A stretch of DNA of 64,000 bases from an uncultured Erythrobacter sp. (GTDB lineage: Bacteria > Pseudomonadota > Alphaproteobacteria > Sphingomonadales > Sphingomonadaceae): the NCBI RefSeq assembly GCF_947502395.1, contig NZ_CANMZM010000001.1:1-64000 (forward strand), in the 5' to 3' direction. Numbering within the stretch: the stretch's first letter is position 1; each line of letters starts with the position of its first letter. The translations under genes and the position numbers were made by a program. The notes under the pieces are model-generated. The model saw nothing but the letters and a program-made list of their open reading frames with translations, did not search any database and was not told the origin of the DNA. Positions 9,058 through 17,664 of this stretch are shown piece after piece.

Positions 9058-9927
9058 ATGAGTGAGCCGTCGTCACCAAGCGAAGGTAGCCTTCCAGCTG
9101 CGCGGGTTGGTCCAAAGGCGGCCGAGGGCGATGAGGCGCTCCCGCTTGAAGAATTGATGGACGACACGGACAGCGTCGAGGAGCGGACTGGGCTCTCTTT
9201 GCGCGCCATGCTCCCCAATGCGATTACAGCGGCGGCGCTTTGTGCAGGGCTTACAGCTGTGCGATTTGCCATCGATGAGAATTGGTCTTTTGCCGTCCTC
9301 GCCGTTGTTGTGGCTGGGGTGCTGGATGGGATGGATGGACGGATTGCTCGGCTCTTGAATGCGCAATCGCGTTTCGGAGCAGAGCTGGACAGTCTGGCCG
9401 ATGCGCTTTCCTTTGGGATGGCTCCGGCGCTGATCCTGTTTTTGTGGTCGCTTGAAGACCTTACTCGCTTCGGATGGTTCGCGGCGCTAGCCTATGCGAT
9501 CTGTTGTGCACTCCGGCTCGCGCGCTTCAATGCGCAGATCGATGTTGAGGACCAGCCGCACAAATCCGCTGGCTTTCTTACAGGTGTACCCGCGCCAGTT
9601 GGTGCAGGGCTGGCTTTGACACCGCTATGTCTATGGATTGAAACGGGGATGGACGTATTCCGTGAGCCCGTCTTTATCGCCGTCTGGATGAGCGCAATCG
9701 GCGTGCTCTTCATCTCCAATATGGCAACACTCAGCTGGACCGCTGTCCGACCTCAGCGTGATGTGCGCATTTGGCTGATTGCGTTTGTGGCCATCATGTT
9801 TGCAGGCCTTCTGCTAGAGCCGTGGTGGACATTAAGCGCGATTGGCGCAGGCTATCTGGCGCTCATGCCTTATTCACTCATCCGATATGGCAAGATCAAA
9901 CGAGAACGCGCTCGCCAGCAATCCTAA
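9058..9927 (+). CDS. pssA: CDP-diacylglycerol--serine O-phosphatidyltransferase
   Basis: This integral-membrane enzyme makes phosphatidylserine from CDP-diacylglycerol and serine, feeding Psd just upstream. The CDP-alcohol phosphotransferase signature D-x2-DG-x2-AR-x8-G-x3-D-x3-D is intact, starting at D90 (LDGMDGRIAR, then GAELDSLADAL). About 50 acidic N-terminal residues precede the first membrane segment. The rest contains 6-8 hydrophobic helices and a basic C-terminal tail (KIKRERARQQ). The 289-residue length is normal for Bacillus-type PssA in alphaproteobacteria. It ends 1 base before the stop of the convergent small gene. Confidence 0.95.
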   Translation: MSEPSSPSEGSLPAARVGPKAAEGDEALPLEELMDDTDSVEERTGLSLRAMLPNAITAAALCAGLTAVRFAIDENWSFAVLAVVVAGVLDGMDGRIARLLNAQSRFGAELDSLADALSFGMAPALILFLWSLEDLTRFGWFAALAYAICCALRLARFNAQIDVEDQPHKSAGFLTGVPAPVGAGLALTPLCLWIETGMDVFREPVFIAVWMSAIGVLFISNMATLSWTAVRPQRDVRIWLIAFVAIMFAGLLLEPWWTLSAIGAGYLALMPYSLIRYGKIKRERARQQS

Positions 9928-9928
9928 C

Positions 9929-10210
9929 TCAACCGAGTGCCTGAATCGAACCAAGGTTCGAGCGGCGCGCACCGGCGAAACCGCTTTTACGAGACCGCGC
10001 TTGCGGAGTACGGCGAGCTGAACGGTGTAGCGGTTGGCGAAGTCTGACTTCACTCGCTTCGACTTGAGGGACAAACCCCGCCTCGAGCAATTCGCGTTCG
10101 CGAAACACGCTCCAAAACGCCGAACGAGCACGCAGCCACGTGTCGAGAAGGCTTAGCGCGGTGGCCAATGTGACGATCACAAAGAGTGCGGTAATGCAGG
10201 CGATAAGCAT
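9929..10210 (-). CDS. Small membrane protein, predicted SOS-regulated
   Basis: A 93-residue protein starts at ATG 10210-10208 with GAGG about 10 bases upstream. Residues 2-22 (LIACITALFVIVTLATALSLL) form one strong membrane helix, followed by an amphipathic segment with acidic residues and a very basic C-terminal tail (RSARRTPQARSRK). I recognise no family. Its upstream region contains two perfect alphaproteobacterial SOS boxes (10309-10323 and 10343-10357), one overlapping a predicted leftward promoter. A short, single-pass, LexA-controlled protein recalls Caulobacter SidA and DidA, which block division after DNA damage. That function is an inference from context only. It converges on pssA. 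Confidence 0.7.
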   Translation of the reverse strand: MLIACITALFVIVTLATALSLLDTWLRARSAFWSVFRERELLEAGFVPQVEASEVRLRQPLHRSARRTPQARSRKSGFAGARRSNLGSIQALG

Positions 10211-10306
10211 GGCGGTGTGTCCTCATAAGATCCGGCACTCCAATCCTTGAGAGCTCTGCTGTCGGATCGCTTTGTTAGTCTACGTTAGTTTCCCTGATTT
10301 GGTTAC

Positions 10307-10335
10307 ATGTTCCTCTAATGTTCCCATTGAGTCAA
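10307..10335 (-). promoter_or_regulatory. Predicted leftward promoter of the SOS-controlled gene
   Basis: On the minus strand TTGACT (10335-10330) is a good -35 element. A 17-base spacer leads to GAACAT (10312-10307), a weak -10. SOS box 1 covers the spacer and most of the -10, so LexA bound there would block polymerase. The predicted transcript start is about 90 bases before the small gene at 10210. Confidence 0.45.
10309..10323 (-). promoter_or_regulatory. SOS box 1 (GTTC-N7-GTTC)
   Basis: Bases 10309-10312 and 10320-10323 are both GTTC, separated by exactly 7 bases. On the minus strand it reads GAACATTAGAGGAAC. This is the exact direct-repeat LexA site known for alphaproteobacteria. It overlaps the predicted leftward promoter. 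Confidence 0.75.
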
Positions 10336-10342
10336 GCGTTTT

Positions 10343-10357
10343 GTTCTTCTTGTGTTC
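10343..10357 (-). promoter_or_regulatory. SOS box 2 (GTTC-N7-GTTC)
   Basis: Bases 10343-10346 and 10354-10357 are GTTC with a 7-base gap; the minus strand reads GAACACAAGAAGAAC. It lies 34 bp from box 1, about three helical turns, so two LexA dimers could bind the same face. It sits just upstream of the predicted -35. Confidence 0.72.
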
Positions 10358-10555
10358 TGATCAGTGCACTAAGCACTAGATTTTGTGGGGAAGGGGCTCT
10401 ATGTGCCGCGCACTCGTTTCGGATGAGGCGCGAATCACTCGCGACTCACGCCTGAGCGAAATTCACATGGAAGGCGCATCATACCGGTGCCAAAGCGGGA
10501 TCTCCGCTGCGGTCTCCACGCCCTTCCAGAGGACTAACCGGAAAGGAACTATCCT

Positions 10556-11329
10556 ATGGCGACCACTACCGTCACCATGCAGCAATTGATTGAGGCCGGC
10601 GCACATTTCGGCCACCAAACCCACCGTTGGAACCCGCGCATGAAGCCGTATATCTTCGGCGCACGCAACGGCGTTCACATTCTCGACCTTTCACAAACCG
10701 TTCCGCTTTTCGCGCGCGCTCTAGACTTCGTTGAGCAAACTGTTCGCGCTGGCGGTAAGGTTCTGTTCGTGGGCACCAAGCGTCAGGCGCAAGAGCCTAT
10801 CGCTGAAATGGCGCGTCAATCGGGTCAGCACTTTGTGAACCACCGTTGGCTGGGCGGTATGCTCACCAACTGGAAAACCATCAGCGGTTCGATCAAGCGT
10901 CTCAAGACCCTTGAAGAGCAGCTTTCTGGCGACACCAGCGGCTTCACCAAGAAAGAAGTTCTGCAACTCACCCGTGAGCGTGACAAGCTTGAGCTTTCGC
11001 TTGGCGGTATCCGCGATATGGGCGGCGTTCCGGACGTGATGTTCGTGATCGACGCTAATAAGGAAGAGCTCGCGATTAAAGAGGCGGCTGTTCTCGGCAT
11101 TCCGGTGATCTGCGTGCTCGACACCAACACCGACCCAACCGGCATCGCATTCCCAGTGCCCGGCAACGACGACGCGAGCCGCGCCGTGCGTCTTTACTGT
11201 CAGGCTATCGGTGATGCGGCGAATGCTGGCCGTGGTCAGGCTGTTGAGACTTCTGGCGAAGACTTCGGTGCGATGGATACGCCTCCTGCCGAAGCAGCTG
11301 CTGAAGAAGCACCAGCCGCAGAAGCGTAA
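10556..11329 (+). CDS. rpsB: 30S ribosomal protein S2
   Basis: This is a structural protein of the small ribosomal subunit. The N-terminus [20 protein letters not shown] and the following [17 protein letters not shown] are diagnostic. The conserved core continues with [33 protein letters not shown] and [12 protein letters not shown]. At 257 residues the length is typical, with an Ala/Glu-rich C-terminal tail ([13 protein letters not shown]). A strong Shine-Dalgarno (AAAGGAA) precedes the start. It is followed by tsf after 87 bases, the near-universal pairing. Confidence 0.98.
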   Translation: MATTTVTMQQLIEAGAHFGHQTHRWNPRMKPYIFGARNGVHILDLSQTVPLFARALDFVEQTVRAGGKVLFVGTKRQAQEPIAEMARQSGQHFVNHRWLGGMLTNWKTISGSIKRLKTLEEQLSGDTSGFTKKEVLQLTRERDKLELSLGGIRDMGGVPDVMFVIDANKEELAIKEAAVLGIPVICVLDTNTDPTGIAFPVPGNDDASRAVRLYCQAIGDAANAGRGQAVETSGEDFGAMDTPPAEAAAEEAPAAEA

Positions 11330-11356
11330 GCAACGCGTCACAATTTCAAATTAGCG

Positions 11357-11391
11357 GCGCTGGGCAGACCCTCCCTAAGGGCACCCGGCGC
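11357..11391 (+). promoter_or_regulatory. Intergenic hairpin between rpsB and tsf
   Basis: GCGCTGGG (11357-11364) pairs with CCCGGCGC (11384-11391), eight pairs including one G-U, around a 19-base loop. There is no T-run, so it is more likely a processing or attenuation element balancing rpsB and tsf output than a full terminator. Confidence 0.45.
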
Positions 11392-11416
11392 CCCCAAACA
11401 CACAAAGGAAATCACC

Positions 11417-12343
11417 ATGGCTGCTTTTACCGCTGCTGATGTGAAAAAACTGCGCGAACTTTCTGGCGCAGGCATGATGGATGCAAAGAAAGCCCTGACC
11501 GAAGCCGATGGCGACATCGACGCAGCGGTTGACGCTCTGCGCGCAAAAGGCCTTGCAACCGCTCAGAAGAAATCAAGCCGTACGGCTGCTGAAGGTCTCG
11601 TTGGCGTTGCCGTCGAAGGCACGCGCGGCGTGGCTGTTGAAGTCAACTCGGAAACCGACTTCGTTGCTAAGAACGACCAATTCCAAGACTTCGTTCGCAG
11701 CACGACTGCTGCTGCGCTTGGCGTGGACGGCGACGATGTGGAAGCGCTCAAAGCTGCTGGTTACCCCGGCGGCGGCACCGTTGCTGACAAGCTCACAGAC
11801 AACATTGCAACCATCGGTGAGAACCAGCAGGTGCGCCGCATGAAAACCGTCGCTGTCGAAAGCGGTGCGGTCGTCTCTTATGTCCACAACGCGGCGGCTG
11901 AAGGCCTCGGCAAAATCGGCGTTCTGGTTGCTTTGGAAAGTGACATTGCTGCGGACACGCTTGCGCCATTTGGCAAGCAACTCGCCATGCACATCGCCTC
12001 AATGTTCCCGCAGGCTCTCAACGCTGACGGTCTTGACGCAGATGTCATCGCCCGTGAGCGCGCGATTGCACAAGAGAAGGCAGCAGAAAGCGGCAAGCCT
12101 GAGAACGTGCAAGAGAAAATGGTCGAAGGTGCGATCAAGAAGTTTGCCAAAGAGAACGCCCTGCTTTCGCAGATGTTCGTGATGGACAACAAAACGTCTG
12201 TCGAAGACACCGTTGCCAAGTTCGGTAAGGATAATGGCGGTTCGGTCGTTCTCAAAGACTACGTCCGCTTCCAACTTGGCGAAGGCATCGAGAAAGAAGA
12301 GAGCGACTTTGCGGCGGAAGTGGCTGCTGCTGTAGGCGGCTAA
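11417..12343 (+). CDS. tsf: Elongation factor Ts
   Basis: EF-Ts is the nucleotide exchange factor that recycles EF-Tu-GDP. The N-terminal UBA-like domain contains [19 protein letters not shown] (about residues 9-27), and the core has the hallmark [13 protein letters not shown] with the TDFV contact. The C-terminal coiled region includes [13 protein letters not shown]. At 308 residues it is full length. The start ATG follows AAAGGAAATC. It lies downstream of rpsB and before a strong terminator. Confidence 0.98.
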   Translation: MAAFTAADVKKLRELSGAGMMDAKKALTEADGDIDAAVDALRAKGLATAQKKSSRTAAEGLVGVAVEGTRGVAVEVNSETDFVAKNDQFQDFVRSTTAAALGVDGDDVEALKAAGYPGGGTVADKLTDNIATIGENQQVRRMKTVAVESGAVVSYVHNAAAEGLGKIGVLVALESDIAADTLAPFGKQLAMHIASMFPQALNADGLDADVIARERAIAQEKAAESGKPENVQEKMVEGAIKKFAKENALLSQMFVMDNKTSVEDTVAKFGKDNGGSVVLKDYVRFQLGEGIEKEESDFAAEVAAAVGG

Positions 12344-12367
12344 GCGCTTCATCCAATAAGCCAATTC

Positions 12368-12404
12368 AAGCGGCCGCCGGACCCACGGGTTTGGCGGCCG
12401 CTTT
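12368..12404 (+). terminator. Intrinsic terminator after tsf
   Basis: A perfect 11-bp GC-rich stem is formed by 12368-12378 (AAGCGGCCGCC) and 12393-12403, with a 14-base loop, followed by a short T-run. It lies 25 bases past the tsf stop and should end the rpsB-tsf transcript. Confidence 0.85.
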
Positions 12405-12759
12405 GCGTTGAGGGAAGGAAGCGAAGCAGCGCCCAGACCGGGGTTTAGTTCATAAGTTACAGCCTAGAGCGGGACATGAACCAAAGCCGGATCGCCGTTG
12501 GATATAGGAGGACGGCGAAGCGAAGCTAGCAGGGGTTTCCCGTGTAAGAAAAGGTTGATGGTCGATGCGCTTGGCACGAAATGTCCGAGCCTCGCAAACA
12601 CTGCTCATCACACAGGTAATATCGCGCTTGAAAACGCTTTACTCCAAGGATTATGCGCCTTTGGGCGTCAGGACCCTAACACGACAAAATTCCTTTAGGG
12701 TTCTGAACGCCATTCCATGTTTTGAGTTGGGCTTAGTGGATACTCGTCTTTAGCGAGAA
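12405..12759. other. Noncoding stretch with two inverted repeats
   Basis: No convincing gene is seen in these 355 bases. A 7-bp inverted repeat (TCGCCGT at 12492-12498 with ACGGCGA at 12512-12518) encloses TATAGGAGG. A second, 10-bp stem with one G-T pair joins 12670-12679 and 12695-12704 around a 15-base loop. A small RNA or a decayed gene could sit here, but there is no direct evidence for either. Confidence 0.4.
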
Positions 12760-13428
12760 TTAGGCCAACAGTTTCGATCCCGCGCCCATCCAGTATCTGC
12801 GATAGATAAACCATCCGGCCCACATCACCGCGTAAAGGCCCAGTGCGGCAAATATTGCGGGGCGTGGGTCATCCAAGGTGCTGACTGAGCCAGCGTAGGC
12901 GGCAATTCCCATATAAGGCAGCGTACCCACGCTCCAGAACATCGAAAATCGCCTTAGCGACATGCGGGTTAGCCCTGCCATACAGGCTGTGACCTCAGGC
13001 AAAATGGGGGCAGCGCGCGCCAGCAGGATCATTCCAGGGCCGTGCGCTGAAAATGCCTCGCGCATCTCATTGCGCTGGACCGGATCGCGAATAACCTTTG
13101 AAAGCGCGCCTTCGCCCCATTTGCGGCAAATTGCATACCCTCCAAAAGCGGCAAGAGCTGAACCGATCATCGCAGCCAAAAGGCCAGTTTCAAAGCCAAG
13201 GAAATAGCCGGCAAGGATGACAATCGTCAGCGTGGGGACCGCGACAAACAGGTCGATGAACAACAGCGCGATCACAACCATCGCGACGGTTGCGACTGAT
13301 AATGTGCTGGCCATTTCGAGCCAGTTTCGCACATTGTCTTCGGTCAATATGCCGAGCATCCGGCCCAATATGAAAGTGGAGGCAAAGATTGCGGCGAGCG
13401 TGAGCATGATCTTAAGGAGGGTTTTCAT
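12760..13428 (-). CDS. VTT-domain membrane protein (TVP38/DedA-like)
   Basis: This 222-residue inner-membrane protein has the VTT (SNARE-associated) domain of the TVP38/TMEM64 and DedA families, some of which move lipids across membranes. It begins with a hydrophobic helix (residues 4-24). The core includes AVPTLTIVILAGYFLGFETG and the family signature LLARAAPILPEVTACMAGL (about residues 135-153), and two C-terminal helices follow. The ATG overlaps the stop of the upstream SDR gene by 4 bases, so the two are translationally coupled. The substrate is unknown; a lipid-related role is inferred from the family. Confidence 0.85.
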   Translation of the reverse strand: MKTLLKIMLTLAAIFASTFILGRMLGILTEDNVRNWLEMASTLSVATVAMVVIALLFIDLFVAVPTLTIVILAGYFLGFETGLLAAMIGSALAAFGGYAICRKWGEGALSKVIRDPVQRNEMREAFSAHGPGMILLARAAPILPEVTACMAGLTRMSLRRFSMFWSVGTLPYMGIAAYAGSVSTLDDPRPAIFAALGLYAVMWAGWFIYRRYWMGAGSKLLA

Positions 13429-14162
13429 GATTCACCTTTCTGCATGATACGGTTAGCAAGGAAGGGGGAGATGCGGTTGATCAAGCGCAGGAGCTTGACC
13501 TTACCAATGTCGAGGTCTGGCCTACCGCTCTCGATTTGCGCGATGATTTGATCCGCAACGCTGGCAGACGTGATTTTGCCCGAACCGCGCCCTTTCGTCA
13601 TTGGCGTATCGACCAAAGGCAGGAAGGCCTGCTGTATCGCGATATTGGTGTGTGATAATTGTGCGCGTAGGCCGCGTGTCAGATTATCCAGCCCCGCCTT
13701 GGTCGCGCAATAGATCGCAGATTCGCGTTTCGGTACGATCCCAAGGCCCGAATTGACGTTCAAAACGAAGGCCTCGGGCCGCTGTGACATCCCCTCTAAT
13801 AGGCCAGAGATAAGCTCTGCAGGGCTGATGAAGTTGATTGCAATCTCTTTGGCGATCGAACTGTGATCGAAATCGTCGGCACCAAAAAGCGGCAGGAATT
13901 GCACCGCTCCGCAGTTGATCAAACCGTCAACGCCGTGGGAATGCCGCTCTTTGATTTTAGCGAGGGCATCGGCAACACTCGCAGCACTGGAAAGGTCGGT
14001 TGGGATATGCTCGAGGCCGGCATTATCGACCTTCGGTGCAATCGCAGGTGCGCCGCGCGATAGGTTGATGACTGTGTTGTGCTCAACCAACCGTGAAAGG
14101 AGGTCAAAGCCAACGCCGGAACTTCCTCCCGTCAAGACGATTGTTTTGTTCTCAAGTTTCAT
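13425..14162 (-). CDS. Short-chain dehydrogenase/reductase (DltE-like)
   Basis: This is an NAD(P)-dependent SDR of 245 residues. The cofactor loop TGGSSGVG is at residues 11-18, NCGA takes the place of NNAG, and the active site is NSGLG followed by YCATK (Tyr and Lys present). The N-terminus MKLENKTIVLTGGSSGVG is typical of SDRs near envelope genes. It overlaps the VTT gene by 4 bases and diverges from a Crp-type regulator across 51 bases containing a perfect palindrome, so the regulator probably controls this pair. The substrate is unknown. Confidence 0.85.
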   Translation of the reverse strand: MKLENKTIVLTGGSSGVGFDLLSRLVEHNTVINLSRGAPAIAPKVDNAGLEHIPTDLSSAASVADALAKIKERHSHGVDGLINCGAVQFLPLFGADDFDHSSIAKEIAINFISPAELISGLLEGMSQRPEAFVLNVNSGLGIVPKRESAIYCATKAGLDNLTRGLRAQLSHTNIAIQQAFLPLVDTPMTKGRGSGKITSASVADQIIAQIESGRPDLDIGKVKLLRLINRISPFLANRIMQKGES

Positions 14163-14164
14163 GG

Positions 14165-14183
14165 GTGTAGGGTATGGCTACAC
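14165..14183. promoter_or_regulatory. Palindromic candidate operator GTGTAG-N7-CTACAC
   Basis: Bases 14165-14170 (GTGTAG) and 14178-14183 (CTACAC) are perfect inverted repeats separated by 7 bases. They lie in the 51-base gap between the divergent SDR gene (start 14162) and the Crp-type regulator (start 14214). The symmetry and 19-bp span suit a dimeric Crp/Fnr-family protein. It almost touches the SDR start codon, so binding would probably repress that gene. Confidence 0.5.
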
Positions 14184-14213
14184 TCGCAGAGGCTGTAATT
14201 AACCGAGGTTCAT

Positions 14214-14744
14214 TTGTCGAAATTTCAAGACCTTGTGATCCAGAATGGCCGTGAAATTGCGGTCAGGCCCGGCGATCATCTGTTTAACCAAGGTGACAGC
14301 GATTCGAACGTCTACTTCGTCAAATCTGGGATACTAAAGGCCTATTACATCCGGGCAGATGGGAAAGAGCACATCAAATCCTTTTTGCCCGAAGGGTCGA
14401 TCATCGGCAGCATGGTCGCGTTGGTGGACGATGACCCATGCAGCTTTAGCCTAGTCGCAGTTGAAGATGGCGCGGTTGTTGGATTGCCTTTTTCCAGATT
14501 GAAAGAAGCGGCAAGGCAAGACATCGGATTGGCCAATGTCTTGATCGATTTTCTGTCGGTTTACGGAAAACGCAAAGAACGTCGCGAGTATGAACTTCTC
14601 AGTCTTTCGCCAGAGGAGCGATATTCTGTGCTTCTAGAAGGCATGCATGATGTGGCGGAGCGGGTGAACCAGGCAGATTTGGCCGCATACATAGGTGTGA
14701 CGCCGCAGGCATTGAGCCGGATCAAGCGACGCATCAAATCCTAG
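14214..14744 (+). CDS. Crp/Fnr-family transcriptional regulator
   Basis: A 176-residue regulator starts from TTG 14214 with GAGG 5 bases upstream; an in-frame stop at 14196-14198 rules out a longer form. The cyclic-nucleotide-binding-like beta-roll covers residues 10-110 ([22 protein letters not shown]). A dimer helix follows, then the winged helix-turn-helix with [20 protein letters not shown] at 154-173. No FNR-type cysteines are seen, so it does not look like an iron-sulfur oxygen sensor, and the ligand is unknown. It diverges from the SDR-VTT pair, probably its target. Confidence 0.88.
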   Translation: MSKFQDLVIQNGREIAVRPGDHLFNQGDSDSNVYFVKSGILKAYYIRADGKEHIKSFLPEGSIIGSMVALVDDDPCSFSLVAVEDGAVVGLPFSRLKEAARQDIGLANVLIDFLSVYGKRKERREYELLSLSPEERYSVLLEGMHDVAERVNQADLAAYIGVTPQALSRIKRRIKS

Positions 14745-14901
14745 CTATCCGCTGCGCGCGAACGGAGAAGGCGTGTGCGTTTTCTCGCTTCGTTGGCGAA
14801 TATTCCATTCGCGTATCTGCACACCACCCCCCTTGGCATTATCGCCCCTGCCGGATAAGGGCTCGGGCAGCGCCAATTCTCTATCGGAGACCGACCTCGT
14901 C

Positions 14902-15621
14902 ATGACCCTTCCACCCATCAAACGCGTTCTCCTTAAGCTTTCAGGCGAAGTGCTGATGGGGAACCAAGAGTATGGCATCGACCCGGAGTACGTTGCGAGG
15001 CTCGCCGAGGAGGTGAAGGCGGCCAAGGACAACGGCATCGAAGTGTGCCTTGTCATCGGCGGTGGCAATATTTTCCGCGGCATATCGGCAGCGGCCAAGG
15101 GGCTCGATCGGACGACCGGCGACTACATGGGCATGCTGGCAACGGTCATGAACGCGCTGGCGATGCAGAACGCGCTGGAGCAGCTCGGCGTGCAGACACG
15201 GGTGCAGAGCGCTATTCCTATGTCCAGCGTGTGTGAGCCTTACATTCGCCGCCGGGCAGAGCGGCACCTTGAAAAGAGCCGGATCGTGATTTTTGCCGCT
15301 GGCACCGGCAATCCGTTCTTCACCACCGATACGGGCGCTGCGTTGCGTGCGGCAGAGATGAATTGCGACGCGCTGCTCAAAGGCACTAGCGTTGACGGGG
15401 TCTATGACAGCGATCCCAAGCATAATCCGGATGCGTCCCGCTTTGACAGCATCTCTTACGACCGCGTGCTCGCAGATAATCTTAAGGTTATGGACGCAAC
15501 CGCCGTTGCGCTTTGCCGCGAGAACAATATCCCGCTAGTGGTCTTCTCAATTCGCGAAAAAGGCAATGTCGCCAAGGTGCTCTCAGGCGAGGGCACACAG
15601 ACGATTGTACAAAAGGACTGA
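14902..15621 (+). CDS. pyrH: UMP kinase
   Basis: It phosphorylates UMP to UDP for nucleic acid and envelope precursor synthesis. The frame is open from 14773, but ATG 14902 gives the conserved N-terminus ([17 protein letters not shown]) and a normal 239 residues, so it is chosen. Family motifs are visible: [46 protein letters not shown] and [15 protein letters not shown]. It opens a long rightward operon through fabZ; frr follows after 6 bases. Confidence 0.96.
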   Translation: MTLPPIKRVLLKLSGEVLMGNQEYGIDPEYVARLAEEVKAAKDNGIEVCLVIGGGNIFRGISAAAKGLDRTTGDYMGMLATVMNALAMQNALEQLGVQTRVQSAIPMSSVCEPYIRRRAERHLEKSRIVIFAAGTGNPFFTTDTGAALRAAEMNCDALLKGTSVDGVYDSDPKHNPDASRFDSISYDRVLADNLKVMDATAVALCRENNIPLVVFSIREKGNVAKVLSGEGTQTIVQKD

Positions 15622-15627
15622 TGAGCA

Positions 15628-16185
15628 ATGGCTCAGTATGACAAGGCAGATATCGAACGCCGTATGAGCGGCGCTGTGGAATCGCTGAAAGGCGATCTTT
15701 CCGGGCTACGCACGGGGCGCGCGAACACCGCGTTGCTCGATCCGGTTGTGGCAGAAGTTTACGGCGCGATGATGCCACTTAGCCAGGTTGCAACGGTCTC
15801 AGCGCCTGAGCCGCGTATGCTGGCTGTGCAAGTATGGGACAAGAGCAATGTGAGCGCGGTTGAGAAAGGGATTTCCAAAGCAAATCTGGGCCTCAACCCG
15901 ATGACCGATGGTCAAACGATCCGTTTGCCCATGCCTGACCTAACGGAAGACCGTCGCAAGGATCTTGCCAAGCTTGCTGGTGAGTATGGTGAAAAGGCCA
16001 AAGTGGCTGCGCGAAATGTCCGCCGTGATGGTATGGAGAGCCTAAAGGCTGACGAGAAGGCCAAGGAAATCTCCGAGGATGAGCGCAAGCGGCTTGAGGA
16101 CGAAGTTCAGAAGCTGACCGACAAGCATGTTGCCGATATCGATGCGGCGATTGAAAAGAAGGTTCAGGAAATCCTGACCCAATAG
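15628..16185 (+). CDS. frr: Ribosome recycling factor
   Basis: RRF splits post-termination ribosomes together with EF-G. The 185-residue protein has the expected sequence landmarks: [36 protein letters not shown], then [32 protein letters not shown] split across the helical domain, and a Lys/Glu-rich C-terminal helix. It lies 6 bases after pyrH, the usual bacterial pairing. The preceding gene's end and ATGAGCA provide the ribosome binding context. Confidence 0.97.
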   Translation: MAQYDKADIERRMSGAVESLKGDLSGLRTGRANTALLDPVVAEVYGAMMPLSQVATVSAPEPRMLAVQVWDKSNVSAVEKGISKANLGLNPMTDGQTIRLPMPDLTEDRRKDLAKLAGEYGEKAKVAARNVRRDGMESLKADEKAKEISEDERKRLEDEVQKLTDKHVADIDAAIEKKVQEILTQ

Positions 16186-16214
16186 ACATGGCTGGGACGA
16201 GAGGGTTCTAGAAA

Positions 16215-16907
16215 GTGAGCGTGGACGAGAGCGCAGAGAGCGGCGCCAGGCACGTCGCCATCATTATGGATGGCAATGGTCGCTGGGCGAAGAAGCGGGC
16301 TCTGCCGCGTGCTATCGGTCACCAGCGCGGGGTAGAAGTAGTGCGCCGGCTTGTCCGTGCTCTCGAGCCGATGAACCTCGATTGCTTGACGCTCTATGCC
16401 TTCAGTTCAGAGAATTGGAAACGGTCTGAGGATGAGGTTGATGACCTGATGAACCTCATGCGCCGCTTCATTAAGTCGGATCTCGCTGAGTTCGTGGCGA
16501 ATGATGTGAAGCTCAAGATCATCGGCGATTGGCGCAGCCTCGCGCCCGATATCGTCGGCATGCTCGAAGATGCTCTGCAACAAACCGCCAATGGCAAACA
16601 GACGCTCGCAGTCGCGCTCAATTATGGTTCTCAGAACGAAATTGCGCGCGCTGCCGCCAAAGCCGGGGCCATCGGTGAGATCACGCCGCAGAGCATTGCG
16701 GCGCAGCTTGACACAGCTGACTTGCCGCCGCTGGACTTGTTGATCCGCACCAGTGGTGAAGTACGCCTTTCGAACTTTCTGTTGTGGCAATCGGCCTATG
16801 CCGAGATGCTCTTCGTTGATACGCTGTGGCCTGACTTCAAACCCGAGCATTTGAGTCGAGCATTGCAAGACTTCGCGCAACGGGAGAGGCGCTATGGCGG
16901 ACGATAA
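16215..16907 (+). CDS. uppS: Isoprenyl transferase (undecaprenyl diphosphate synthase)
   Basis: This cis-prenyltransferase extends farnesyl diphosphate to the C55 carrier used for peptidoglycan and polysaccharide synthesis. The catalytic D19 lies in IIMDGNGRWAKKR. Further family motifs are TLYAFSSENWKR, LNYGSQNEI and LIRTSGEVRLSNFLLWQ. The GTG at 16215 gives 230 residues, normal size; a second GTG at 16221 cannot be excluded. The 3' end overlaps cdsA by 14 bases, indicating coupled expression. Confidence 0.95.
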   Translation: MSVDESAESGARHVAIIMDGNGRWAKKRALPRAIGHQRGVEVVRRLVRALEPMNLDCLTLYAFSSENWKRSEDEVDDLMNLMRRFIKSDLAEFVANDVKLKIIGDWRSLAPDIVGMLEDALQQTANGKQTLAVALNYGSQNEIARAAAKAGAIGEITPQSIAAQLDTADLPPLDLLIRTSGEVRLSNFLLWQSAYAEMLFVDTLWPDFKPEHLSRALQDFAQRERRYGGR

Positions 16908-17664
16908 AAGCACAGCTGCCCCCCATCCCAAGGGTACTGCAGATTTGGCTGTTCGCTTCGTTTCTGCGATTGCGATGATTGGGCTTGTCGTGATTGCGCT
17001 GTGGCTGGGCGGCTGGGTCTGGATCGGATTCGTGATCCTGCTTGCAGGGCTTGTCTTATGGGAGTGGAACCTGCTTGCGCGTGGGTTCTGCAAATCGCCC
17101 GTCGCTGAAGTCATTTGGCAGTTCTTTGGCGCGATCTACGTGGGGGCAGCAGCCCTTGCGATGATTGCGGTCAGAAATGGATGGGGCTTCCTTCTTGGAG
17201 AAGGTGCGTCCCTTGGTTATGGCCCGTGGCCGGTCCTTTTTGCATTCATGGCACCCATCGTTGCAGTCGATGTTGGCGCGTATTTCTTCGGTCGTCTAAT
17301 TGGTGGTCCTAAGATTGCCCCGTCGATCAGCCCATCGAAAACCTGGGCCGGTTTTGTAGGCGGCGCCTTTTGTGCGGCGCTTGTTGCGGTGGCAGTGGAG
17401 GCGACGGATTTTGGACCCGCCGCCGCAATGGCAGGTTTCTCAATTGGCAGTCTACTTGGTGCAGTAGTCGCAGGCGTGTTCATCGCCGTTATCGCGCAAG
17501 CGGGAGACTTTTTCGAAAGCTGGATGAAGCGGCGTGCTGGCGTCAAGGATTCCAGCAACCTTATTCCTGGTCATGGCGGTGTGTTTGACCGGCTCGATGG
17601 CTTTATCGCGGTGTTCTTTATTCTGTTCCTTCTCGCCTTTGTTCCGGCCTTTGTGGGCTTCTGA
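16894..17664 (+). CDS. cdsA: Phosphatidate cytidylyltransferase
   Basis: It makes CDP-diacylglycerol from phosphatidate and CTP, the precursor used by PssA (9058) and PgsA (44678) in this window. The 256-residue protein has about 7 hydrophobic segments. The family signature is split over SPSKTWAGFVGG (about residues 148-159) and VKDSSNLIPGHGGVFDRLDGF near the C-terminus, with the acidic metal-binding residues in DRLD. It overlaps uppS by 14 bases and dxr by 1 base. Confidence 0.95.
   Translation: MADDKSTAAPHPKGTADLAVRFVSAIAMIGLVVIALWLGGWVWIGFVILLAGLVLWEWNLLARGFCKSPVAEVIWQFFGAIYVGAAALAMIAVRNGWGFLLGEGASLGYGPWPVLFAFMAPIVAVDVGAYFFGRLIGGPKIAPSISPSKTWAGFVGGAFCAALVAVAVEATDFGPAAAMAGFSIGSLLGAVVAGVFIAVIAQAGDFFESWMKRRAGVKDSSNLIPGHGGVFDRLDGFIAVFFILFLLAFVPAFVGF

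Larger units (their letters stand above)
10211..10555. other. Divergent regulatory region between SOS gene and rpsB
   Basis: This 345-base gap contains the two SOS boxes and predicted leftward promoter (listed separately), a small inverted repeat AGTGC/GCACT at 10363-10377, and the rpsB 5' leader. The leader shows a repeated-looking segment with GACTCACGC near 10443 but no motif I can name. The rpsB ribosome site is GGAAAGGAACT just before 10556. No other gene is evident. Confidence 0.55.

Noticed and set aside
12498..12698. 66-codon rightward open frame after the tsf terminator
   Set aside because: No ribosome site at the right distance, no hydrophobic or domain pattern, and it spans the inverted repeats.
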